This document shows positions 1 to 6,736 of a DNA stretch of 8,685 nucleotides, in pieces. This DNA is from Planctomycetota bacterium (GTDB lineage Bacteria > Planctomycetota > Phycisphaerae > UBA1845), in the NCBI GenBank assembly GCA_022566435.1, contig JADFIX010000104.1, positions 1 through 8,685 on the forward strand. Reading direction: 5' to 3'. The translations under genes were made by a program, and so were the position numbers. Numbering within the stretch: the stretch's first letter is position 1; each line of letters opens with the position of its first letter. The notes under the pieces are model-generated. The model was given only the letters and a program-made list of their open reading frames with translations. It was not told the DNA's origin and made no database searches.

Positions 1-303
1 GTCCGCTCATAAGGTTCTGCTCGCCTACGACAAACGGTGCGGACGCTCTCCGAAGGGGAAGCGATGATGTTTACAGCAGTGGTCCCGGACGCACCAGGGT
101 AGGAGCGCTGAAGGAAAGAAGATTTACCGCCTAGGTACGAAGGCACTAAGAAAAGACCCTCTTATTCAGGCTCTATTCGTGCGCCCAGGATGGAAATCAG
201 CGGCGAAGCGTGCCACCCGGTCGCACGATCCTTGTCGGGATCAGGCGTTGGTGCGTCCGGGACGCACCCTACATACATTGTGGTTAGAACAAGCGACGTA
301 CGA
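1..303. other. Left-edge region without a supported gene
   Basis: I see no convincing gene here. One plus frame is open from the left edge to a TGA at 65-67 (21 codons) and could be the very end of an upstream protein, but it matches nothing I recognise. Short frames overlapping 160-450 are shadows of the minus-strand TPR gene. The stretch contains GTCCGC (1-6) repeated inverted at 39-44, and the palindrome at 250-268, half of which recurs in inverted orientation at 82-96. It is best read as the 3' flank of the minus-strand gene ending at 304. Confidence 0.5.
250..268. repeat. 19-bp perfect palindrome, possible transcript-end hairpin
   Basis: The sequence is GGTGCGTCC-G-GGACGCACC, nine bases mirrored around one central base. 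It lies 35 bases beyond the stop codon of the minus-strand TPR gene, so a transcript of that gene would fold it into a strong GC-rich hairpin. No T-run follows on either strand, so it is not a classical intrinsic terminator; a Rho-type end, RNA-stabilising hairpin or protein-binding site are alternatives. The segment 82-96 is a perfect 15-base inverted match to 249-263, so the motif is partly repeated 150 bases away. Confidence 0.5.
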
Positions 304-2376
304 TCAGTCCGACGCCGCGTCTCGGCGTTGTTGGATCGCCATCTGCAACCGGCGGCTTGCGAGCTCGTCTTGCGGATTGATGCGGATCGTGGCCTGGAAA
401 AGCTCGACGGCTTCGTCCAAGCGACCCTGCATTTGGCGGATCGTTCCAAGTTTGTAGTAGGGATTCGGATTCGTGGGTGTCAACCGGATGACCCGGGCAT
501 ACTGATCGGCCGCCTGCTCGATCGACCCCTGCTGCAGCAGGGTATCACCGAGATTCTCGAGCGCAAAAGCATGATCCGGTTCGGTGGCCAAGACGATGCA
601 GAATTCAGCAACGGCCTCCCGTAGCTTTCCCTGCTTCATCAACGCGGTGCCGAGATTGGCGTGCAGCGGGTTTTCGGTTGGCTTCTCAGCCAGTAGCGTT
701 CGATAGAAGGCGACGGCATCTTCCAGGCGACCCAGTTTGTGATAGCTGTTGGCGAGATTGGCCCGCGCCTTCCAGAACTGTGGGTTCGTCGCAACCGCAA
801 GCTCGTAGGATTCCGCGGCCTTGGCGATATCGCCCATGCGGGTGTACGTCAATCCCAAGCCATACAGATTTTCGGCGTACTTCGGTCTAATCTCCAATGC
901 CCGCAAATAACAGGACAAGGCGTCATCGTAGCGCTCAGCTTCGTAGTATTGGGCACCGAGGTTCTGCTGCCCGACCGCGCTTTGTGGGCTCTTCGCCACC
1001 ACATCTTCCCAGATCACCAGTCGGGATCGATAGTCCCGGTTTCGGATGACTGTGCCCGCACTTGCGGTGACGATTATGGCGGTCGCGGCCGCGGCGGCGA
1101 TTCCGTTTCTTGTCTTGTTTGGCAGTGAAGTCATTTTCGCCAAGCGCACGAACAACCACCACGATCCGACCACCATCAAAACGACGACCGACGCAAGCGG
1201 TAGGTACATTCGTCTTTCGGCCGCGATTTCCGTGGCGATCGGAACGAAGCTCGACGACGGACCCAGAATCAAAAAGAACCAGGCACCGACAAAGCCGATC
1301 GCCGGACGGCGGACCAGTGCCCACGTCGTGGCGATAAGCAATGCCAAGATAAAAAGTGCGAAGGGCCAGATTTGCAGCAGTTGCTGCGCGATCGGCCAAT
1401 CGTCGTAGACTACGACAAGCGGGGACGGCCAGATCGAAAGACGAAGATACCAGGTGATGACGCCGGCTTGGGTATAGAGATAATCGAGTGCGCCGATCCC
1501 GTGCTCGAAGCCCACCGAGTCGCTCCTCGGGCCCGATGCAATCAAGAACGCCAGGATGCCCCAGGTTGCGAAAAGCAGAATGTGAAGCACTCTTCGATCA
1601 CCGAGTGCGGATCGAAAAGTTCCTGCGATGAATATTCGGTCGTAGAGCAGTACCAGGATGGGGGCTACCGCCATCACTTCCTTGCAGCCCATGCCCAGGG
1701 CGCAACAGACTACGGCCAGCGCGAACCACTTTCCGCGGTGGGTGGAATCGACGCCGCGCCGGCAACTGTACAGGGTGCCCAGCAGGAAGAATCCCATTAA
1801 CATCTCGGTGCGCTGCGAGATGTAGGTGACGGATTCGGTCTGGAGGGGGTGCAGCAGCCAAATCAGAGAGGCGATACCGGCGAGTCTTTGCCCCGCGACG
1901 TCCTTGAACCGACCGGCACTCGTTCGTTCGAGTGAACGACGGATGAGACCATAGAGCAAGAGCGAACAGCAGACATGGAGCACGATGTTGAAAAAGCGAT
2001 AGCCGGATTCGCTTAAGTCACCGATGACCCGGTTCAGCACGAACGACAGACAGACGACCGGGCGGCCGGCGGTAGGGCCCGGCGGTGGGTCGACGAAGGC
2101 TCTGATTAACGGCCACTCGCCCCGCACGACTTCGTTTTCGATAATGCTATCGTAGTCGTCGAAGATAAAGGGGTGGTCAAGACTCGGTAGGTAGACGACC
2201 CCTGCGAGGATGATCAGAACGGGGAAAAGCCACGATTTGGGGCGTGCGCCGGCCGCGGATTCGCCGCGTGGCGACCCCGATGATTTTTCTTTCCGCTTTC
2301 GGCTTGTGGGCAACGCCACGACTCCCGGTGCACATGACGAGATCGCTTCGGCGACATCGTCTTGCTTAGTATCCAC
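304..2376 (-). CDS. Multi-pass membrane GT-C/TMTC-like protein with C-terminal TPR repeats
   Basis: Using the GTG at 2376 the protein is 690 residues. It begins with a charged cytoplasmic tail, then about ten hydrophobic segments from residue 49 to about 450, then six consecutive 34-residue TPR units at about 467-670. The first loop holds HPFIFDDYDSI (Asp-Asp at 73-74), the position where GT-C glycosyltransferases carry acidic catalytic residues, and HPLQTESVTYISQRTEML (from 176) is a block typical of TMTC/DUF1736-like and bacterial TPR membrane proteins. By family analogy it may transfer a sugar from a lipid-linked donor to extracytoplasmic protein, with the TPRs binding partners; donor and acceptor cannot be told. 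The frame stays open to 2517, but the extra 47 residues look like upstream DNA, and the GTG has AGAGG and GGAA upstream. It is divergent from the hydrolase gene across a 257-base gap. Confidence 0.85.
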   Translation of the reverse strand: MDTKQDDVAEAISSCAPGVVALPTSRKRKEKSSGSPRGESAAGARPKSWLFPVLIILAGVVYLPSLDHPFIFDDYDSIIENEVVRGEWPLIRAFVDPPPGPTAGRPVVCLSFVLNRVIGDLSESGYRFFNIVLHVCCSLLLYGLIRRSLERTSAGRFKDVAGQRLAGIASLIWLLHPLQTESVTYISQRTEMLMGFFLLGTLYSCRRGVDSTHRGKWFALAVVCCALGMGCKEVMAVAPILVLLYDRIFIAGTFRSALGDRRVLHILLFATWGILAFLIASGPRSDSVGFEHGIGALDYLYTQAGVITWYLRLSIWPSPLVVVYDDWPIAQQLLQIWPFALFILALLIATTWALVRRPAIGFVGAWFFLILGPSSSFVPIATEIAAERRMYLPLASVVVLMVVGSWWLFVRLAKMTSLPNKTRNGIAAAAATAIIVTASAGTVIRNRDYRSRLVIWEDVVAKSPQSAVGQQNLGAQYYEAERYDDALSCYLRALEIRPKYAENLYGLGLTYTRMGDIAKAAESYELAVATNPQFWKARANLANSYHKLGRLEDAVAFYRTLLAEKPTENPLHANLGTALMKQGKLREAVAEFCIVLATEPDHAFALENLGDTLLQQGSIEQAADQYARVIRLTPTNPNPYYKLGTIRQMQGRLDEAVELFQATIRINPQDELASRRLQMAIQQRRDAASD

Positions 2377-2623
2377 CGTTCCACGGTTGCCTCTTTTCTG
2401 ACTGCCAAGGTCGAGGCCTTCCGCGGATCGCGTGCGAATCCTCGCCCGAAACAGTCCGCGTGTCGAGAACCAGCAGTTCGTAGCCGAAATGATGATCGCT
2501 ACGACAGACATTAACATCCGTTCTCGACATTCGTTATCATCAGAGGTAGGGCGTTTCTTGCGGGCGGTCTATCGGCCAATGCGGCAACGCCACCGGCGGG
2601 CGATTTTGATTCATGAAGTGAAC

Positions 2624-2627
2624 GGAG
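2624..2627 (+). promoter_or_regulatory. Ribosome binding site of the hydrolase gene
   Basis: GGAG lies six bases before the ATG at 2634. It supports that start over the in-frame ATG six codons later. Confidence 0.6.
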
Positions 2628-2633
2628 TACGCG

Positions 2634-3686
2634 ATGAGAGGGCGTGGCGGAATGACTCTGATGCTTGTGGCGGTGGGAGCCTCGATTCTCTTGACACCCG
2701 CCGTCGCGGCCGCTCAGAAAAGCGAATGGGCGATCAAGTATGAGGATCTTTGGGGCAGGGCGCAGGAAGCCGACGGCGCCGGACGATGGGCCGAGGCGGT
2801 CAGGTACTACACTGAGCTGCGAATTATTCTGCCCTTCGAAGCGATGACCTGTTATCGATCCGCTGTCTGCTATGCTCATCTCGGAAGACAAGACGAAGCC
2901 TTCGCATCCCTGAACGAAGCCGTCCTTTTCGGCTGGGACGACAAGGAAGGCATTGTCGCGGAGGAAGCGTTCCAATCGCTGCGCGCCGACCCGCGATTCC
3001 GAAAGATTCTCGATCAGGTCGACGCCGTTCGCGACGAGCCGATTCTCGTGTACGTGCCCGACACCGTCGATCGCACGAAACCCGCGCCGCTTATCGTGGC
3101 GCTGCACGGTCGCGGCGAGAATCCCCACGCCCATCTGTCGTTTTGGAAGGATGCGGCCGACCGGCTTGGCGCCGTCGTCACCGCGCCGCGCGGCGTGAGA
3201 AAGGGTCACATCGGGCTGCTCAACACATGGGACAAGCCGGACATCGAAAGCACGCGCGACACATCAGACATCGATGCCGAAGCTTCGAAGACGGTCGTCG
3301 ACGAGGCGATTGCCCTGGCGGCCGAAAAGTGCGGCATCGACGAACGCCGCATCGTTCTGGCCGGTTATTCGCAGGGTGGTGCGGTGGCCTTACGGCTGCT
3401 CGTGGACGATCCGCATCGCTACGCCGGTGCGTTTACGATGGCCACGTTATACAAATCGCCGGGCGTGGATGCGTGGCGAAAGGCCAACGAGACGCGAAAG
3501 ATTCGCGTGCGCCTGTTGACCGGAGAACTCGATCGCTTGAAACGGCATAGCGAAAAGGCGAAGCGGGAACTGACCGAAGCGGGCGTCGAGGTCACGCTCA
3601 TCAGCATGCCGTCCGTGGGACACGAACCGCCCGCGGACTGCGTCGAACGGCAGGTAAAGGGCGTTCGCCTCATTCTGAACGACTAG
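2634..3686 (+). CDS. Exported alpha/beta-hydrolase (carboxylesterase/phospholipase type) with N-terminal TPR-like helices
   Basis: The product has 350 residues. Residues 1-27 form a signal peptide (basic start, hydrophobic MTLMLVAVGASILL, then AVAAAQ), so it should act outside the cytoplasm. Residues 35-130 are helical and TPR-like (RWAEAVRYYTELRIILP, then AHLGRQDEAFASLNEAV). The hydrolase domain begins near 135: HGRGEN at 158-163 is the oxyanion-hole motif, GYSQGG at 244-249 is the nucleophile elbow with Ser246, D300 in LTGELDRL is the likely acid, and His330 in SVGHEPP completes the triad. This arrangement fits the phospholipase/carboxylesterase family, also close to PHB-depolymerase-like esterases, so it should hydrolyse an ester bond; the substrate is unknown. 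It stands alone, divergent from the TPR membrane protein, with the first 77-bp repeat 69 bases past its stop. Confidence 0.88.
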   Translation: MRGRGGMTLMLVAVGASILLTPAVAAAQKSEWAIKYEDLWGRAQEADGAGRWAEAVRYYTELRIILPFEAMTCYRSAVCYAHLGRQDEAFASLNEAVLFGWDDKEGIVAEEAFQSLRADPRFRKILDQVDAVRDEPILVYVPDTVDRTKPAPLIVALHGRGENPHAHLSFWKDAADRLGAVVTAPRGVRKGHIGLLNTWDKPDIESTRDTSDIDAEASKTVVDEAIALAAEKCGIDERRIVLAGYSQGGAVALRLLVDDPHRYAGAFTMATLYKSPGVDAWRKANETRKIRVRLLTGELDRLKRHSEKAKRELTEAGVEVTLISMPSVGHEPPADCVERQVKGVRLILND

Positions 3687-3755
3687 ATCCGTCTCCTTTG
3701 ATTGCCAAAAAGAACCACCTTTCAATCACGGTATCGAAACTTCTTGCCGGGAGCT

Positions 3756-3832
3756 TGTCGAGGTTCCGGTTCAGGAAATCGGCGGTGGATGGCCGATGTG
3801 AGTAATGGGGGCGGTGTGTCCGCACGATGGGC
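3756..3832 (+). repeat. 77-bp direct repeat, left copy
   Basis: This copy matches 6737-6813 base for base, at an offset of 2981. It contains a six-base inverted repeat, ATCGGC at 3778-3783 with GCCGAT at 3792-3797, and GCGG at 3811-3814 with CCGC at 3820-3823, so it can fold into successive small hairpins. Its last seven bases are the left arm of a longer hairpin completed by the adjacent island sequence. Both copies can be read in a frame giving WMADVSNGGGVSARWA, but no start signal supports that as a protein here. Confidence 0.97.
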
Positions 3833-3845
3833 TAGCCAGCCCATC
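3826..3845. terminator. 8-bp stem-loop just past the vsr stop codon
   Basis: GATGGGCT (3826-3833) and AGCCCATC (3838-3845) are perfect inverted repeats around the loop AGCC. On the minus strand the hairpin starts six bases after the vsr stop codon, a position expected for a transcript end, but no T-run follows. It straddles the repeat boundary: the left arm is mostly in the 77-bp repeat and the right arm is in the island, and the right-hand repeat copy lacks the partner arm. Confidence 0.45.
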
Positions 3846-3851
3846 CATGGC

Positions 3852-4259
3852 TCAGGGCTCGAGAAACGCGCTGCAACGCCGGGCTAAAGTGAGGAGATCC
3901 TTCGTTTGACATTCCCACACGACCAACACCTTCCAGCTCCGTTTCCTAAGCTGATACCGCGCTTTCCGATCGCGAACGGTGTTTGCTTCGAATTTGGCGG
4001 CCCAAATTTCGGCCCGTGTGGTCGGCATCGACTGCCCTTTGCGGCATCGATGTCGGTGCCAAAAACACCCGTGAACGAAGATCACCTTCCGTCGTGCCGG
4101 AAATACGATGTCCGGCTTGCCCGGCAGGTCGGCGCGATGTAGGCGAAATCGGTATCCTAGAGCGTGAAGCAGCCGCCGAACGCGCAACTCGGGCATGGTG
4201 TCGCGTCCTTTGATTCGGGCCATTAGACGGCTGCGATCGGTCGGTATAAGCTGGTCCAT
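3852..4259 (-). CDS. vsr: Very short patch repair (Vsr) mismatch endonuclease
   Basis: Vsr nicks DNA 5' of the T in T:G mismatches produced by deamination of 5-methylcytosine, starting repair back to C:G. From the ATG at 4259 the protein has 135 residues, the usual family size. The opening MDQLIPTDRSRLMARIKGRDT matches the family signature. Residues equivalent to those I recall as catalytic in E. coli Vsr are present one position earlier: E24, D50, H63 and H68, within KPDIVFP and FVHGCFWHRHRC. Zinc ligands C65, H70, C72 and C117 are also there. An in-frame TTG six codons upstream is possible but fits the family start less well; no clear ribosome binding site precedes either. It is divergent from the endonuclease gene (54-base gap) and should guard the methyltransferase's target sites against mutation. 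Confidence 0.93.
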   Translation of the reverse strand: MDQLIPTDRSRLMARIKGRDTMPELRVRRLLHALGYRFRLHRADLPGKPDIVFPARRKVIFVHGCFWHRHRCRKGQSMPTTRAEIWAAKFEANTVRDRKARYQLRKRSWKVLVVWECQTKDLLTLARRCSAFLEP

Positions 4260-4313
4260 CAAGCGTAGTATGATCAATCTTCACTAATGTGGCCAGGCCG
4301 ATGGAACTGACCT

Positions 4314-5129
4314 TTGCCAAAGCCAAGAGACGAAAGACCCATATCCGAATTAGAAACTGTTTCCAGCTGGCTTGGGAGCGGCGATCGTATCCCGCGGCTT
4401 GGCGGCGCAATTCGTCGAGCAATCGACTGGGTGATTGATGGCGCCCGCACACGAAGGTATTGCCTTGCCGAACTCGAGACGAGCGAGAAAATCTACCTTG
4501 GGAACAGGGTCGAACATGAAGTCCTGTTTGAACTCAGCTTATCCAAAACCCCGCCGCTTGACACTGCAATATGCTCTATCCCGGTCGATATTAAGTTTTC
4601 CTTGCGCACTAACTGGATGATTCCTCCCGAAGCAACTAATCACATATGCGTTTTGCTTTCAGCGGACGATGATACGTCGGCGTACTCTTGCGGCGTTTTT
4701 CATGCCCTATCCAGCTACCTGGCAAAACCAAACAGGGATAGAAAACGCGGGATACTCGCGAGAGGCAGATCACATGTCTCGTGGATTGCGGATCGACTGC
4801 CATTACCGCGAAACTTTCTTCTGCATCTCGATTCCAGCGTGCGAGACCGACTCTTTGCTCTGCCGCCGGGCCAACCTGCGATCACGCAGCTATTTCGGAC
4901 AGTTATCGGGAAACCCATCCCGAAAATCGCCGTCGATACTCTTGCCCGACAAATCGATCCGCATAAACGTGTCCGTGACGCGCGGAAGGCACTCTCGAAG
5001 GAGGGAATCGAGGTTCTCAGTGAACGGTATGACAAGGACAGAATAGCGCAGCTCGGAAATGCCCCGATTCCGAGCGATTGCTGGATTTCGATTCGGTCGC
5101 CGAGAATCGGCAAGAAACCACGCGAGTAG
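4314..5129 (+). CDS. NaeI-family type II restriction endonuclease
   Basis: The 271-residue product aligns by eye along most of its length with NaeI (GCCGGC-cutting, type IIE, 317 residues as I recall). E67, D83, D92 and K94 have the same spacing as the NaeI catalytic set E70, D86, D95, K97 (LDTAICSIPVDIK). Other shared blocks are DGARTRR, WMIPPEA, HICVLLSADD, PNRDRKRG and NFLLHLDSSVRDRLF. NaeI has an N-terminal cleavage domain and a C-terminal CAP-like domain binding a second, activating site; here the C-terminal tail is about 45 residues shorter. The start is TTG at 4314, the only start codon soon after an in-frame TGA at 4308, and its N-terminus lines up with NaeI; GGAA lies eight bases before it. 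An ATG at 4301 is in another frame. It converges with the methyltransferase gene, 11 bases away. Its own recognition site is unknown. Confidence 0.9.
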   Translation: MPKPRDERPISELETVSSWLGSGDRIPRLGGAIRRAIDWVIDGARTRRYCLAELETSEKIYLGNRVEHEVLFELSLSKTPPLDTAICSIPVDIKFSLRTNWMIPPEATNHICVLLSADDDTSAYSCGVFHALSSYLAKPNRDRKRGILARGRSHVSWIADRLPLPRNFLLHLDSSVRDRLFALPPGQPAITQLFRTVIGKPIPKIAVDTLARQIDPHKRVRDARKALSKEGIEVLSERYDKDRIAQLGNAPIPSDCWISIRSPRIGKKPRE

Positions 5130-5140
5130 GGCCGTCTTCG

Positions 5141-6562
5141 CTACTTTGGCTTTTTTTTCAGCAGGGTCGATAGGTGCCGTGCGAGAACTTCTGCCAACGG
5201 AGGCGGTACAGCGTTGCCAATCTGACGACCGACGCTGATTCTACTTCCGCAAAAGCAGAAATCGTCGTCGAAGCCCTGTAGGCGCGCCGCTTCACGGTGG
5301 GTAATTGGGCGATGCTCGTCTGGATGTAGGTATCGACCTTTCTCCGGTTTGTAAAACTCCGTTCTGATCGTGACCGATGGACGATCCCACCAAAGGCGCC
5401 CGAAGAGATCCGTTCCACCCTTTATCTTTTTCTTCCAGCACTCAGGCATCAGTCGTTGTGGAAGATCCCATCGGTTACCGCCCGGAATCTCAACGTAGGT
5501 GTAGCGTTCCCGTGAAATCGCCGTTGGATTGCGGCCAATATGCCAGTTGTCTCCCGTCGGCTCGCGCGGGAGGTCACCGATCGCGTCCGCGACGGTCAGC
5601 CAATCGAGTAGGTTCCCCGAGGTAAGATCGCGCTTCTTCGGATCCACGTGTGTTGGACGAGGTGGCGTCGGTTTCGCTCCTTTCAATCCGACGACGAACG
5701 CGCGTTTCCTAGTCTGTGCCGTTCCGAAGTCGGCCGCATTCAAAATCCAGCCGTCGACGACGAAGCCGAGCCGCTCCGCTGCTCTTCGGATTTCAACATA
5801 CTCCTGAGACGACAAGAGTGGTGGGACGTTTTCCATTAGGAATGCTCTTGGATCCGCGTCTTCGACAGCCCTTAAGAAGTGTCGCCATAGTTGGCGCCGC
5901 GGGTCGCAGGGAACCTTTTCGCCCAGATTGCTGAATCCCTGGCAAGGGGGACCTCCAATAACTACGTCAGCTCGAGGGAACGAATCGATTTCTTCCACCG
6001 CGCATTGCGCAACGCGGTCAGTTATGTTCGCGCGAAGAGTCTCGCACGCGCCCGCATCCCATTCAACCGCCAGCACAGTGCGAAAACCCGCGCGCTTGAA
6101 TCCGAGTGCCGTTCCACCGCATCCGGCGAACAAATCAAGAATCGTTGGGCCGCGCCCAGGAAGCGGGCGTCCGGCAAACTCGCGCCATTCGTGATTCCGC
6201 TGAGTCTTAATGTCGAACGGGTATAGCCGATATCGATGTGAACCGAGCCGTTCCAGAGCTAGTACGTCGCCGGTCTTGATGGCGTGGTATTCAAAAAACT
6301 CGCGGACCCATTTTCGCCCCCGGAAGATTCGGCGTGGGCGTCCCGTTCGCGCATCAGTCCCGATGTCTGTTTCGATGGTCGTCTTAAGCCCGGCAAGCTG
6401 AATTAGAAGCAGCTTGCCGTTTGCATTTGCCGACTTCTTTGAGGCGCCAATGCAATTGGCCGGAAAGAAGTCGTAGTGCCCGTTGATGTAAAGGTGGTTG
6501 TTGCGAAGATTACCCGCCGTTACGCGAAGTAACCGCTTCCGGTCCGCTACGGTTCCGCTCAA
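5141..6562 (-). CDS. C5-cytosine DNA methyltransferase with extra N-terminal domain
   Basis: The enzyme transfers a methyl group from S-adenosylmethionine to cytosine C5, protecting self DNA from the adjacent endonuclease. The 473-residue protein has all core motifs in order: I DLFAGCGG (143-150), IV GGPPCQGFS (203-211, catalytic Cys207), VI MENVPP (243-248), VIII QTRKRAF (283-289), IX near RPSVTIRTE (394-402) and X QIGNAVPP (447-454). The target-recognition region lies at about 295-390. Residues 1-115 precede the core and resemble a B3/EcoRII-N-like DNA-binding fold (NNHLYINGHYDFFPANCIG, then WVREFF and TGDVLALERL); this is inference. The start is TTG at 6562, nine bases after a strong GGAGG. 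The last codons include an eight-A run. It is convergent with the endonuclease gene and has a good promoter upstream. Confidence 0.95.
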   Translation of the reverse strand: MSGTVADRKRLLRVTAGNLRNNHLYINGHYDFFPANCIGASKKSANANGKLLLIQLAGLKTTIETDIGTDARTGRPRRIFRGRKWVREFFEYHAIKTGDVLALERLGSHRYRLYPFDIKTQRNHEWREFAGRPLPGRGPTILDLFAGCGGTALGFKRAGFRTVLAVEWDAGACETLRANITDRVAQCAVEEIDSFPRADVVIGGPPCQGFSNLGEKVPCDPRRQLWRHFLRAVEDADPRAFLMENVPPLLSSQEYVEIRRAAERLGFVVDGWILNAADFGTAQTRKRAFVVGLKGAKPTPPRPTHVDPKKRDLTSGNLLDWLTVADAIGDLPREPTGDNWHIGRNPTAISRERYTYVEIPGGNRWDLPQRLMPECWKKKIKGGTDLFGRLWWDRPSVTIRTEFYKPEKGRYLHPDEHRPITHREAARLQGFDDDFCFCGSRISVGRQIGNAVPPPLAEVLARHLSTLLKKKPK

Positions 6563-6571
6563 GATTTCCTA

Positions 6572-6576
6572 CCTCC
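6572..6576 (-). promoter_or_regulatory. Strong ribosome binding site deciding a TTG start
   Basis: On the minus strand GGAGG is followed by nine bases and then the TTG at 6562, fixing this rare start codon as the methyltransferase start. Confidence 0.75.
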
Positions 6577-6604
6577 GTGTATTTACCGCGCTGATTCAGA
6601 ATCG

Positions 6605-6633
6605 AATATAGTGAGCCCGCCGTGAATCTTCAA
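6605..6633 (-). promoter_or_regulatory. Sigma-70-type promoter of the methyltransferase gene
   Basis: Reading the minus strand, TTGAAG (6633-6628, 4 of 6 to TTGACA) is followed by a 17-base spacer and TATATT (6610-6605, 5 of 6 to TATAAT). Transcription would start near 6598, leaving a leader of about 36 bases before the TTG start. It lies inside the island, so the methyltransferase carries its own promoter and could be expressed wherever the island inserts. Confidence 0.6.
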
Positions 6634-6736
6634 GCTCTCTGAACAAAGGATGTGAATTGTTGTCGGGCGCGTATTGCAGCAAGCCCCCAAAGCGAGCGTC
6701 GGCTCAAGCAAACCCGATAGCACACGACTTCGTCCA

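Noticed and set aside
2377..2517. Longer N-terminus of the TPR membrane protein (start at 2517)
   Set aside because: The additional 47 residues are basic and low in conservation-like features. The GTG at 2376 has purine-rich AGAGG upstream, and the membrane topology is complete without the extension; the choice remains tentative.
3756..3832. Integron-type attC site, since a hairpin-rich repeat borders a cassette
   Set aside because: No RYYYAAC or GTTRRRY core is present in the repeat, and three genes in mixed orientation are not a usual integron cassette.
3702..3887. A 61-codon plus-strand frame running through the left 77-bp repeat
   Set aside because: No ribosome binding site, and the frame is mostly the repeat plus the tail of vsr in antisense. 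Its similarity to the upstream extension of the coiled-coil gene comes only from the DNA repeat.
4301..4438. ATG at 4301 as the true endonuclease start, with a frameshift
   Set aside because: That frame closes within 46 codons, and the TTG at 4314 already gives an N-terminus that lines up with NaeI in length and sequence.
5141..5158. Eight-base A/T homopolymer at the end of the methyltransferase as a phase-variation switch
   Set aside because: It encodes the last few lysines; slippage would only change the extreme C-terminus after all catalytic motifs.
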